In this document: piece by piece, positions 23,147-31,542 of the stretch
Layout: every line of letters starts with the position of its first letter
Position numbering within the stretch: the first letter of the stretch is position 1
DNA from: Treponema sp. UBA4267
GTDB taxonomy: Bacteria > Spirochaetota > Spirochaetia > Treponematales > Treponemataceae
Length of the DNA: 64,000 nucleotides
NCBI GenBank assembly: GCA_002395155.1
Contig: DGWD01000006.1
Coordinates: forward strand, 37,060 to 101,059
Direction of reading: 5' to 3'
Made by a program: the position numbers and the translations under genes
Notes under the pieces: model-generated
Database searches by the model: none
Seen by the model: only the letters and a program-made list of their open reading frames with translations
What the model was told of the DNA's origin: nothing

Positions 23147-23839
23147 ATGAAGATTTTGGTAATTTCAGATTTACACGCTCATAATGAAGTTTTAGATAAA
23201 ATGGACGACCTTTTCCAGCAGGCTGATGCTGTAATTTTTGGTGGAGATTTTGCCGAATGTTTTAAGCCTGAAACTGGCAAGGGGGCTTTGGAAGCACTTT
23301 GTACAAAACACGATACATTTTTTTCTGTATTAGGAAACTGCGATAACATCGAATTTCTGGGCGATATGGAAGAAAGAGATGTTAGTATAGAAAAGGCTCT
23401 TGTATTTCATCAGGGATTAGCTTTTGCTGGAGCTGGTGGAGGAACTTTCTTTACTGGTAAAACAGAGTTTGAAAGAAGTGAAGATGAAATTCTTAGCGAC
23501 TTTAATATTGTTTTGAATTCGGTAAAAGATACTGGCGATGAATCTTTGTGGAAGAGTCTTATTCTGGTTAGTCATAATCCTCCAATTTGTGGACTTTTGG
23601 ATTCTTTTGATGGAGAACACCATGCAGGAAGTCAAAAGTTTACGGACTTTATAAAGGAACATCAGCCGGTAGCTGTAGTTTGTGGTCACATTCACGAAGG
23701 CACTGGAATTGATAAAATTGGCGATACAGTAGTAATTAACCCTGGCAGCCTTGGCGAAAAGGGTACTTATGTATGGCTTGAAGTTGAAAAAAATGATAAG
23801 GGATGGGCCGTAACCAATACACAGTTGAATACTTTATAA
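23147..23839 (+). CDS. YfcE-type metallophosphoesterase
   Basis: A 230-residue calcineurin-like phosphoesterase of the MJ0936/YfcE group. Metal-binding motifs are in order: ISDLHAHNE (D..H), GGDFAE (GD), GNCDN (GNxD), SHNPP (H) and CGHIHEG (GHxH). These enzymes cleave phosphodiester bonds with Mn2+; the natural substrate is unknown. It follows hisC by 22 bases with an AAGGAG ribosome binding site and is probably in the same transcript. Confidence 0.85.
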   Translation: MKILVISDLHAHNEVLDKMDDLFQQADAVIFGGDFAECFKPETGKGALEALCTKHDTFFSVLGNCDNIEFLGDMEERDVSIEKALVFHQGLAFAGAGGGTFFTGKTEFERSEDEILSDFNIVLNSVKDTGDESLWKSLILVSHNPPICGLLDSFDGEHHAGSQKFTDFIKEHQPVAVVCGHIHEGTGIDKIGDTVVINPGSLGEKGTYVWLEVEKNDKGWAVTNTQLNTL

Positions 23840-23903
23840 GTATAAGGTGGTGTTAAATTTTAAAAAAGCCCGAATGCATGTTATAATAGTTTTGAGGTAA
23901 GAT

Positions 23904-24839
23904 TTGAGAATTTGTAAAAAAATTAGTATAGCATTAGTTTCCTCTTTGCTAAGTGCGGGGCTTTTTGCACAGTCTAACTTTGCCCACATCAGTCTGGTTA
24001 CTTTTCGTTCTAATCTTACTTATACAATCGGTGAAGATACTCAAAGCTATACTGCAGAAAGAACGCTGCAACCTTTCTCTATCAATAAATTTGAAACAAC
24101 TTATTCTCTCTGGTATACAGTAAAAAACAGGGCCGAAAAAATTGGCTATAACTTTCAGAACCCTGGGCAGGGCGGTTCTTTTGGTAAAAGAGGAGCTGCT
24201 CCTATAGAAGAAAATAGTTCTCAGCCTGTAACAATGATTTCTTGGTACGATGCCATTGTCTGGTGTAATGCACTTTCGGAAATTCGTAACAAGGTTCCAT
24301 GTTATACATACAAAGGAGAAGTTCTTAGGGATTCCAGCGATACTGCTGCCTGTGATCTTTGTCAGTGTGATTGGGAAGCTGATGGTTATAGACTTCCTTC
24401 TGAGGCTGAATGGGAATATGCAGCCCGTAGAACTAAAATTGGTTTTCAACGTGGAGATTTAGTTAGCGGTCAGGTTTCTGATGATGCGGAAGAAGGCCTT
24501 TTGTATGCCTGGTCATTTGAAAACGCAAGTGCTTCAAGAATTGTTGGAACAGCAGGTCTTCCTTTTGATCCAGAAAGTTCAGCAATGCCAGGAACTGGTA
24601 ATGCAAATTCTGCTGGTATTTACGATATGAGTGGGAATGTTCTGGAATTCTGCTGGGACTGGTTTGAAGATTATACTAATGATGATGTTTACGGGGCCCC
24701 AATTGGTTTTGAAAGAGTGAGCAGGGGTGGCAGCTGGTCGGCTTATACGGCCTTCCTTTTTGCAGGTGACCGCTACTCTTATGACCCAAACGAATGCTAC
24801 AACTACATGGGCTTCCGTTTCTGCTGCTCAGTAAGATAA
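23904..24839 (+). CDS. Secreted formylglycine-generating-enzyme (SUMF1)-like protein
   Basis: The 311-residue product starts at TTG (23904) behind GAGGT at 23894; TATAAT at 23882-23887 is a likely -10 box. A signal peptide (ISIALVSSLLSAGLFA) is followed by a full SUMF1/FGE fold: INKFETTYSLWYTV, PVTMISWYDAIVWCNALSE, YRLPSEAEWEYAAR, GNVLEFCWDW, and RVSRGGSWSA ... MGFRFCCSVR. True FGE needs a paired active-site cysteine motif near the C-terminus; that is not clearly preserved, so it is more likely a ligand-binding or structural relative common in treponeme envelopes. Convergent with corA, one base apart. Confidence 0.8.
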   Translation: MRICKKISIALVSSLLSAGLFAQSNFAHISLVTFRSNLTYTIGEDTQSYTAERTLQPFSINKFETTYSLWYTVKNRAEKIGYNFQNPGQGGSFGKRGAAPIEENSSQPVTMISWYDAIVWCNALSEIRNKVPCYTYKGEVLRDSSDTAACDLCQCDWEADGYRLPSEAEWEYAARRTKIGFQRGDLVSGQVSDDAEEGLLYAWSFENASASRIVGTAGLPFDPESSAMPGTGNANSAGIYDMSGNVLEFCWDWFEDYTNDDVYGAPIGFERVSRGGSWSAYTAFLFAGDRYSYDPNECYNYMGFRFCCSVR

Positions 24840-24840
24840 T

Positions 24841-25890
24841 TTATTTAAGTTTCTTTTCCTGTTTTTTAATCTTATTCTTTTCAGCCTTTAGCTTCTGTTT
24901 TTGTTTTTTAGAGATTTTTTTTTGATTCCTAAAATTTTTGATTGAGTTACGGTTTACACTCAATAGGGCCCAGCTTAAGCCTACCGAAACAAGACATAAA
25001 AGGCTGGCACAAATTACCGGAATATAGCCTGCAAGATTGTCGAATGGAAGCTTAAAGTTCATACCAAAATAACTTGTAACAAAGGTTGGTGCCATCATAA
25101 CCAGGTTGATAACGGCCAGCTTCTTCATCACTACGTTAAGGTTATTTGAAGTTACCGAAGAAAATGCGTCAATAACGGCAAAAAGAACGTTTGTATAGGT
25201 ATCGGCCATTTCAATTGCCTGTCGGTTATCAATTACAACGCCTTCTACAAAGTCCAGATCATCTTCATCAAACTTAATGAGGCGGGTATTCTTCATCTTT
25301 TGCAGTAAAAGCGAGTTAGATTTGAGGGAAGTTGTAAAGGTGAACAAAGATTTTTCCAAACCCAAGAGGAGGAGGATTTCCTTGTTTTCAACTTCCATAC
25401 GCATTTCGTTCTGGATGCTGGTAGAACGTCGGTTTATTTCTTTAAGATAGCGCAAAAAGTTCAGGTTGGCTCTGTTAATAATGTGAACGATGAAGGAAGG
25501 GAAGTCGTTAAGCCTTACGTTACGAATTCTGTTTGCACCGAAATCTTTTAGAACCTCATTATCTGTCCAGCAAATTGTGATAATGATTTTGCCTTTAATA
25601 ATAATACCAATTGGAACGGTAAAATAAGGGGTTTCTGCTGCTGGATCATAACAAGGGACACGGACGATTGTAAGAATATAGCCTGAATCACCATCTTCAA
25701 TACGCGAAAGTTCATCTGGGTCCAGAACGTCAAGAATGTGGTCTTGTTCAATCTGGTATTCTTCCTGTAAAAGGACTGTTTCATCACGAGTTACGCTTCT
25801 TGCATCAACCCAGAGAGGAAGAGAAGTGTCTATAGAATCTTTTTTGGTCTTAGAAAACTGACCGTCAATCTGCTGCCAATATGTAATCAT
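24841..25890 (-). CDS. corA: CorA family magnesium/divalent-cation transporter
   Basis: CorA forms a pentameric inner-membrane channel for Mg2+ (some members carry Zn2+ or Co2+). The 349-residue product has a cytosolic alpha/beta N-domain, a long helical stalk, and two C-terminal membrane helices; the selectivity motif GMN is present in YFGMNFKLPF at about residue 277. A very basic Lys-rich tail (about 325-349) ends the protein, as in other family members. It is transcribed alone, away from the secretion operon. Confidence 0.9.
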   Translation of the reverse strand: MITYWQQIDGQFSKTKKDSIDTSLPLWVDARSVTRDETVLLQEEYQIEQDHILDVLDPDELSRIEDGDSGYILTIVRVPCYDPAAETPYFTVPIGIIIKGKIIITICWTDNEVLKDFGANRIRNVRLNDFPSFIVHIINRANLNFLRYLKEINRRSTSIQNEMRMEVENKEILLLLGLEKSLFTFTTSLKSNSLLLQKMKNTRLIKFDEDDLDFVEGVVIDNRQAIEMADTYTNVLFAVIDAFSSVTSNNLNVVMKKLAVINLVMMAPTFVTSYFGMNFKLPFDNLAGYIPVICASLLCLVSVGLSWALLSVNRNSIKNFRNQKKISKKQKQKLKAEKNKIKKQEKKLK

Positions 25891-26201
25891 CGTCTACTCC
25901 GCAAAATAATTTTTATGATAGAGGAGCCAAATGAATAAAAATACTGGAAATATGAGGCTTTTTAGAAGCTGAATTTATTCAAGAGGCTGCGATTTGTGAT
26001 TAATGAATATATGGGATAACTCGACCCGCTGTCCATATTCGCCTCCTGAATTAGGGTAGAAATGTCAAACTGACTTTTACTGAATTGTAATGAATAAAAA
26101 AGAAATAGGCAATCTTAAAAAAAGTAAAAATTTTTTAAATTTTTTTCAAAATTTTGGTAAAAATCGTCTTTTGTGGCAATAACTATGATGGAGGAAAAAA
26201 C
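25891..26201. other. Intergenic region between corA and the secretion operon
   Basis: 311 bases without a gene. It holds an imperfect inverted repeat around ATATGG...CCATAT (26009-26038) and a run of A and T tracts (about 26095-26160) likely to bend DNA. TATGAT at 26184-26189 may be a -10 box but no matching -35 was found. A GGAGG ribosome binding site for gspD lies at 26190-26194. Confidence 0.5.
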
Positions 26202-28232
26202 TTGAGACGAGTGCGTTTTATTTTGAGAAAAAGTCCCAAACGCTTTTTGACTTTTTTAGCTTGTTTGGTTGGCTTTTGTTATTTTGTGGTTGCGCAGGGG
26301 CCTTACTACAGCTGGGATTTTTCAGATTGCGAGATTAAAGACATTCTTTATGCGGTGAGTCTGGACTCTGAGATTTCGATTGTCCCTGATGACACTGTCA
26401 GTGGAAAGGGTGATTTGAAATTTGCAGGAAGTGACTTTGACTCTGCCTTTGAGACCTTTTTGAGAGTAAATCGCCTGTTTGTGAATAAGGGTGACAAAGT
26501 TTGGACGGTGAGTAAGTTCATGGCTAAAAGGGAAGCGGGTCTTCTTTATGTGGATGCATGCGATTTATCTCCTGCACAGATTTTGGAAAAACTGTCGAGT
26601 TTTGTTGATTGTGTGATTACTTTTGATAGTCTTCCTTCTGCCAGGGTTTCGGTTCATTTTAATGGCGTAACGGACGAACTTTTGTTGAAGGCATTGGCTA
26701 AACAGTTTGGCAATTACGAACTGGTCAAAAGCGATGCAGGATACAATTTTGCCAGGAAGAATGATGTTCGGAAAGTTGAAACTTCGGATTCTTTTTGTAA
26801 GATTGGTTTTTCTGGAAGATTTTTTACAGTTGATCTTAGAGATTGTAAATTTTCTGATGCGATTGAAAAACTGTTTTCTGTTGCAAAGGCTGAAAATTCT
26901 AATCTGAATTTTTGTTTGCTGGCGAATGGGGATGTAAAATTGCAGCGTTCGGTTTTTGATGGCATAGATTTTACCGACACACTTGCAAAGTTATGTGCCC
27001 AGGCAGGCTTTTCTTATGTTCTGGATGGAAATATTTTCTACATCTTTACAAATGGAGATGCAAAAACTGAACTCATTACTGGAAACAGAAGCTGGAAAAA
27101 ATATTCACTTAAATTCACAAAGTCTCAGGATTTTTTCTCTTATCTGGTAAAAAGAGTTGGAAAACTGGAGTGTCTTGCTCTGCCGGATGAAAATTCTTTT
27201 TTATGTTTTGCAAGTAAAAGAGAAAATGAGGACATTTTAAGTTTAATTGAAGAAGTGGATATTGAAAAAAGCCTGTACCCAATCAGTTTAAAGTATATAA
27301 AACCTTCTGAACTTATGAGCCATTTACCACCTTCTATTGATAAATCAAGTCTTTCTTTGGCGGATGACGATTCTGTTCTTTATTTTAGGGGAAGTAAAAG
27401 TGCTTATGAAAATTTTATAAAACAACTGGAGCTTTGTGATCAGCCGGTAAAAAGACTTAGTTATGATTTATTGATTTTGCAGTATGACGAAACAGATCAA
27501 AATGCCTGGTCTTCATCACTAGGGGCAAGCAGATTAAAACTTGGAGACAAAAATAATGTTTCAGCCCTTTTGGGGTCGGTTATGAATTTTAATTTGAATG
27601 TTGTAACTAGTTTTGGAATTTCTTTTGCGGCTGAACTTCAATCTTCTATTGAAGAAAATAAAACTAAGGTTTTTGCAGATACAACCTTGCATGGAGTTTC
27701 GGGTAAAAAAATCAATTTTCAGAATACAAATACTTATCGTTATAGGGATAACAATGTAGACCCTGATACAGGACTGCCAATTTATTCTGGTGTAACTAAA
27801 GAAATAACTTCGGGAATAAAACTTGAGGTTTTAGGTTGGGTAAGCGGAGATGGAATGATTACAAGCTCTGTTACGGCATCACTTTCCAGACAGGGAACTG
27901 ATACTTCATCATCAACTGGGAACCCGCCTCCTACATCTGAAAAAATTGTAACAACAGAAGTTAGGGGAAGAAGCGGAGAAGCTGTTGTTTTGAGCGGGCT
28001 AGTTTTGAATGCGGAGTCTAATCAACAAAAGAGAACTCCATTTATATCAAAAATACCTTTGTTGGGAAATCTTTTTAAGGCTAAGAATACTACTAAGGAA
28101 AAATCGCAGATGGTAATTTATCTGGTTCCTCATCTGGAGGAAGAAGATAGTTCTGCATGTGAAAAAAAATATGATGCGGACTGGGCAAAGGAGAGAATTG
28201 CTAGTTTTAAGAAAAGGATGGGGGATTTGTAA
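26202..28232 (+). CDS. gspD: Type II secretion-type secretin (GspD-like)
   Basis: Secretins form the outer-membrane pore of type II secretion. The start is the TTG at 26202, seven bases after GGAGG; the open frame extends upstream to 26154 without a site. The ~676-residue product has a positively charged leader and signal peptide (FLTFLACLVGFCYFVVAQ), several N-domain-like alpha/beta modules (about 40-400), and a C-terminal secretin domain with VVLSGLVLNAESN and the signature FISKIPLLGNLFKAKNT, then VIYLVPHL. It heads a 12-gene run; the gspE ATG follows its stop directly. Pilus or competence secretins (PilQ) are alternatives, but GspG downstream supports type II. Confidence 0.85.
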   Translation: MRRVRFILRKSPKRFLTFLACLVGFCYFVVAQGPYYSWDFSDCEIKDILYAVSLDSEISIVPDDTVSGKGDLKFAGSDFDSAFETFLRVNRLFVNKGDKVWTVSKFMAKREAGLLYVDACDLSPAQILEKLSSFVDCVITFDSLPSARVSVHFNGVTDELLLKALAKQFGNYELVKSDAGYNFARKNDVRKVETSDSFCKIGFSGRFFTVDLRDCKFSDAIEKLFSVAKAENSNLNFCLLANGDVKLQRSVFDGIDFTDTLAKLCAQAGFSYVLDGNIFYIFTNGDAKTELITGNRSWKKYSLKFTKSQDFFSYLVKRVGKLECLALPDENSFLCFASKRENEDILSLIEEVDIEKSLYPISLKYIKPSELMSHLPPSIDKSSLSLADDDSVLYFRGSKSAYENFIKQLELCDQPVKRLSYDLLILQYDETDQNAWSSSLGASRLKLGDKNNVSALLGSVMNFNLNVVTSFGISFAAELQSSIEENKTKVFADTTLHGVSGKKINFQNTNTYRYRDNNVDPDTGLPIYSGVTKEITSGIKLEVLGWVSGDGMITSSVTASLSRQGTDTSSSTGNPPPTSEKIVTTEVRGRSGEAVVLSGLVLNAESNQQKRTPFISKIPLLGNLFKAKNTTKEKSQMVIYLVPHLEEEDSSACEKKYDADWAKERIASFKKRMGDL

Positions 28233-29633
28233 ATGTTTGATTTTAAACTGACTCCTGCTTACTGCCTTTTTAATGGGGCGGCCATTTTAGAGCAGCATGG
28301 TTCTGAAATCATCTTTTTATTGGAAAACTTAGATGATGTAGTTTTGCAAGGGAGATTGAGAAGGGCTTTTAAAAATTATTTGGATTCGGTCAGGGCTTTG
28401 GATGATTGCCCTGGGGAACTAAAAGAGGAAATGAGAATCGATTTTGTAAAAGGAAATCGTGACCAGCTGAGGCGTTGTGTTTCGGGACTTTATAAGGCTG
28501 GTGTAAGAGTTGGGGATGAGCAAGAGCAGGCTCTTTTTCTTAATGGAAAGGAAAATGAAAAAAAGGAAGCTGCTGCAGTGCTTCTGCTGGATAGTATTTT
28601 GCATGATGCTAGAAGCAAGAAGGCTACGGATATTCATATAGAAAAAAATTGTGTGAGGTTCAGGATAAACGGGCGATTGGAGAGGGGTGAAGAACTTGTA
28701 GAAGAAAGGGTTTGTGAACTTGTACAGAGAATTAAACTGCTTGCCGGAATGAACGTAATTGAAAAGCATAGGTGTCAGGATGGGCGGTTTGTGTATGAGA
28801 GTACGGATCCGATTTTTGTCAGAGTTTCGACTGTTCCGGTGATTGGAAAAAACTATTTGGGTTCGGAATCTCTAGTGATGAGATTGCTGGATACCAGTAG
28901 GGTTCCTTTGGATTTGAAACATTTGGGCTTTAATGAAGACCAGTTGTGTGGAATTGATGAAATTTTGAAGGCTAAAAATGGACTTGTTCTGGTTTGTGGT
29001 CCTACAGGGGCTGGAAAATCTACGACAGTTGCTGCGGTTTTACTTGAAATGGAAAAAAGGGAATCTGAGAAACTGAAAATAATCAGTATGGAAGATCCGC
29101 CTGAATATGTGATTCCAGGGGTTAGTCAAATACAGGTAGATGAAAATCATTTTACATCATATGACGAGGCTTTGGCTCATGTTTTTAGACAGGATCCAGA
29201 TGTGATTATGATTGGTGAAATCAGGGACGAAATTACGGCTGGGGTTGCTTTGAGGGCGGCTTTGACCGGGCATCTGGTGTTTGCAACTTTGCATACTTCG
29301 GGACCTGGAGAGGCTATTTTGAGGTTGGAAAATCTTGGTCTGGAAAGAAAACTTTTGGCTTCTATTTTAAGGGCGACGATTTGTCAGGAATTGGATTATA
29401 AGGATGAGGAAATTTTTTTATGTGCGGATTTGGCCATCCCTAAAGTCAAGTTTGGAAGTTTGGTAGAAAAATTTATGAGTGAAGAAGAACTTGATGACTT
29501 GTTCATTCATTTAACGAATTTTTCGGAAGCTTTTAATAAAACTCTTGATGATTTGAAGTCTGGAAAATATAAGCGTAAGGTTCTTTTACCGGGAGGTATA
29601 TATGGTCAGAAAATTCACAAGCGAATTGGCTGA
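28233..29633 (+). CDS. gspE: Type II secretion ATPase (GspE-like)
   Basis: GspE is the cytoplasmic hexameric ATPase that drives pseudopilus assembly. The 466-residue protein has Walker A GPTGAGKSTT (near residue 257), the Asp box SMEDPPEY, Walker B (DPDVIMIGEIRD) and the His box (ALTGHLVFATLHT). The N-terminal domain is short and the four-cysteine zinc motif usual in GspE is missing: after ATICQEL the chain departs from the standard layout. Its end overlaps gspF by 32 bases. PilB is an alternative, but the neighbours favour type II secretion. Confidence 0.88.
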   Translation: MFDFKLTPAYCLFNGAAILEQHGSEIIFLLENLDDVVLQGRLRRAFKNYLDSVRALDDCPGELKEEMRIDFVKGNRDQLRRCVSGLYKAGVRVGDEQEQALFLNGKENEKKEAAAVLLLDSILHDARSKKATDIHIEKNCVRFRINGRLERGEELVEERVCELVQRIKLLAGMNVIEKHRCQDGRFVYESTDPIFVRVSTVPVIGKNYLGSESLVMRLLDTSRVPLDLKHLGFNEDQLCGIDEILKAKNGLVLVCGPTGAGKSTTVAAVLLEMEKRESEKLKIISMEDPPEYVIPGVSQIQVDENHFTSYDEALAHVFRQDPDVIMIGEIRDEITAGVALRAALTGHLVFATLHTSGPGEAILRLENLGLERKLLASILRATICQELDYKDEEIFLCADLAIPKVKFGSLVEKFMSEEELDDLFIHLTNFSEAFNKTLDDLKSGKYKRKVLLPGGIYGQKIHKRIG

Positions 29634-30489
29634 TTTGTATGTGCGGCAGAATATGACTTTGTCGGAAAGTCTGCAAATTATGATGCATAAGAATAAAAAA
29701 CGCAAAAATAGAATTTCTAGAAGTGCTGCGTATTTATTTGAGTGTTTGCAGGAAGGCAATTTAATTTCTAATGCTTTTAGAACCTGTCCTTTTATCAACT
29801 TTGATGATTCTTATACTTTTTTTATTTCGCTTTCGGAGAAATCGGGGGATTTGAGAAAGACTTTGGAATATCTGAACCTAAAGTATGAAAGAAAGTATCA
29901 GAATAAGAACAAATTGCTGGAAGTAAGTCTTTATCCTTTTTTTGTGGTTTCTCTGGCGGTTTTAGCATCTCTTTTTGTCTGTAATTTAAGTGGCGACGCT
30001 AATTACGGGCAGGTTTTGAATTATCTTTTTTTTCTGGTAGGAGTCTGTGGCAGCATTTTTTTTGTGATTGGAAAAATCATTTCGGAGGACAAGTTGTATG
30101 AGGCTTTTCTTGGAATAGATTTTTTGATTAAGGCGGGGGTCAATGTTTCTGCTGCTGTTGCTAGTGCAGTTTACGTTTTGGGAGCGGATTCTCGTTTGGG
30201 AAAATCATTTGTTGAGGCTGGTGAAAAACTGGAGTTTGGTATGAGTCTGCAGAATGCCTTTTGTTTGGGGAAAAAGTACCAGGAGGCGTTTTATTATGCG
30301 GATTCATGCGGGAAATCCAGTGAAGTGTTTAAAAAACTTGCGGTTTGGATAGATGAAAAAGCTCAAAAAAGACGGAAGCTTTGTCTTTGTCTTGTTGAAC
30401 CGCTGTTTATTTGTGTTACTGGAGTTTTTCTTTTGTGTCTGGTGATGAAGTTTTTTATGCCTTTTATGAATGATATGAAATTCTTTTGA
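29602..30489 (+). CDS. gspF: Type II secretion inner-membrane platform protein (GspF-like, short)
   Basis: GspF is the polytopic platform protein that couples the ATPase to pseudopilin assembly. At 295 residues it is clearly shorter than the usual ~400. The first conserved repeat is recognisable (TLSESLQIM...FECLQEGNLISNAFRTCPFIN...FISLSEKSGDLRKTLEYL), followed by hydrophobic segments, and a second repeat (LIKAGVNVSAAVASAV...SLQNAF...YADSCGKSSEVFKKLA) before a final membrane helix. The loss is mainly N-terminal. A GGGAGG site inside gspE precedes the ATG. Confidence 0.85.
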   Translation: MVRKFTSELADLYVRQNMTLSESLQIMMHKNKKRKNRISRSAAYLFECLQEGNLISNAFRTCPFINFDDSYTFFISLSEKSGDLRKTLEYLNLKYERKYQNKNKLLEVSLYPFFVVSLAVLASLFVCNLSGDANYGQVLNYLFFLVGVCGSIFFVIGKIISEDKLYEAFLGIDFLIKAGVNVSAAVASAVYVLGADSRLGKSFVEAGEKLEFGMSLQNAFCLGKKYQEAFYYADSCGKSSEVFKKLAVWIDEKAQKRRKLCLCLVEPLFICVTGVFLLCLVMKFFMPFMNDMKFF

Positions 30490-30525
30490 TTAAATTGGAT
30501 TTATTGGAATGAGAAGGAGGTTTAA

Positions 30526-31008
30526 TTGAATAAAAAATTACAAAAACTAAAAAAATTAAAGGAGAAGAAATCGGATGGATTTACCTTTGTTGAAACACTG
30601 GCAGTTCTTGCCATCGGGGCAGTGCTTACAGCCGGAAGCATGGTTTCGGCAACAAAACTCATTTCGCTGGGAAAAAGAACCTCGGCACGTAGTCAAATCA
30701 ACCAGTTTAGTTCGGCCTTGCAGTGCTACTTCCTTGACTGCGGGCGATTCCCAACTTCGGAGCAGGGACTTGGAGCCTTATGGGAAAAACCAGTTTTGTA
30801 TCCGGTACCGGAGAACTGGCAGGGACCATATCTTGACCGTAAGCCAGGCCTTGATCCCTGGGGAGGAGATTTTGAATATATCAGCACTGAAAGTTCGGCT
30901 CTTCCATCATTCTTGCCGGAAAATTTACCCTTTGTACTCATTTCCTACGGGGCTGACAAAAAAGAAGGTGGTCAAGGGGAGGCGGGCGATATTGTTTCCT
31001 GGGAGTAA
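30526..31008 (+). CDS. gspG: Type II secretion major pseudopilin (GspG-like)
   Basis: GspG is the main subunit of the pseudopilus. The 160-residue prepilin starts at TTG (30526) behind AAGGAGG. A basic leader ends in KKSDG, and the prepilin peptidase site is G|FTFVETLAVLAIG with the conserved Glu at +5. The globular part has the GspG hallmarks: RFPTSEQGLGAL...PGLDPWGGDFEYIS. Codon use is markedly richer in G and C than in its neighbours (34 of 60 bases at 30721-30780), as expected for a highly made protein. The prepilin peptidase gene (gspO) is not in the window. Confidence 0.92.
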   Translation: MNKKLQKLKKLKEKKSDGFTFVETLAVLAIGAVLTAGSMVSATKLISLGKRTSARSQINQFSSALQCYFLDCGRFPTSEQGLGALWEKPVLYPVPENWQGPYLDRKPGLDPWGGDFEYISTESSALPSFLPENLPFVLISYGADKKEGGQGEAGDIVSWE

Positions 31009-31177
31009 AGGGGCTTTGTTGGGCCTGGTCTTAATCAATATGGTTTGTCTGGCTTGTTTTAATGGTTTTCAAAAAGAAGCAACTGTAGATATAAAAAAGT
31101 ACTCGAAAGAAATGGAAAAGTTTTCTGAGGAATCAAAGGAAAAAAATAGAATTGCAATTAGGGGGCTGATGAATTGA
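30992..31177 (+). CDS. Small single-helix protein, pseudopilin-like
   Basis: A ~61-residue product read from TTG (30992) behind AGGGGAGG inside the end of gspG. It has a short start (FPGSKG), one hydrophobic helix (ALLGLVLINMVCLACF) and a charged helical tail of ~38 residues. The layout (short polar leader ending in Gly, hydrophobic stretch, amphipathic helix) looks like the N-terminal stalk of a minor pseudopilin, without a globular head and without the +5 Glu. Place in the operon, between gspG and another pseudopilin-like gene, fits GspH/I. The start is inferred. Confidence 0.5.
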   Translation: MFPGSKGALLGLVLINMVCLACFNGFQKEATVDIKKYSKEMEKFSEESKEKNRIAIRGLMN

Positions 31178-31542
31178 GGTTCGTAGAACTTTTAGCTTTC
31201 ATCTGTGTGCAGACATTTCTGGCTTGTGCCTTGTCATCATCTTTGGGGCTTTGCGGGGACCTTTATCAAAAAAGAATGGAAAAAAAGTTGGCTTTTGAAT
31301 CAAGTCGATTTATTTCGGAATCTTTTAGGGAAACTTCTTGTGGAAGAGGCTTTGATTCATTTGTGGAATGGCAGAAAACTTGTAAGGCCATGTGGAAGTT
31401 GGACTATATTTCCTGGACTAGGGCGGATTCCTTTATGCTGGTGGAAAATTCAGATAAGGGGGATTTGTTTTATGCTAAATGGATTGGGCCTTATGGAGAT
31501 GGAGAAGTTTATAGCAGGGTGAGGAAGTCGTATGAAAAATGA
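31174..31542 (+). CDS. Minor-pseudopilin-like small protein
   Basis: 122 residues from TTG (31174), which overlaps the stop of the preceding gene by four bases. The N-terminus MRFVELLAFICVQTFLACALSSSL has the hydrophobic stalk of a pseudopilin with Glu at residue 5 counted from the initiator Met, as if the leader peptide had been lost. A small head with four cysteines and several Trp residues follows. Position suggests a GspH/I/J/K counterpart. I would not assign a letter; similarity is of form, not sequence. Confidence 0.5.
   Translation: MRFVELLAFICVQTFLACALSSSLGLCGDLYQKRMEKKLAFESSRFISESFRETSCGRGFDSFVEWQKTCKAMWKLDYISWTRADSFMLVENSDKGDLFYAKWIGPYGDGEVYSRVRKSYEK

Noticed and set aside
23904..24839. 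Functional sulfatase-activating formylglycine-generating enzyme
   Set aside because: The fold is clear, but the catalytic cysteine pair could not be confirmed by eye, the protein is exported and no sulfatase gene is in the window.
26154..26201. Upstream extension of gspD
   Set aside because: GGAGG at 26190-26194 lies within it, which places the start at the TTG at 26202.
30575..30991. Upstream part of the long frame that ends at 31177
   Set aside because: It overlaps gspG in another frame and encodes no plausible protein; only the section from 30992 has a ribosome site and a membrane helix.
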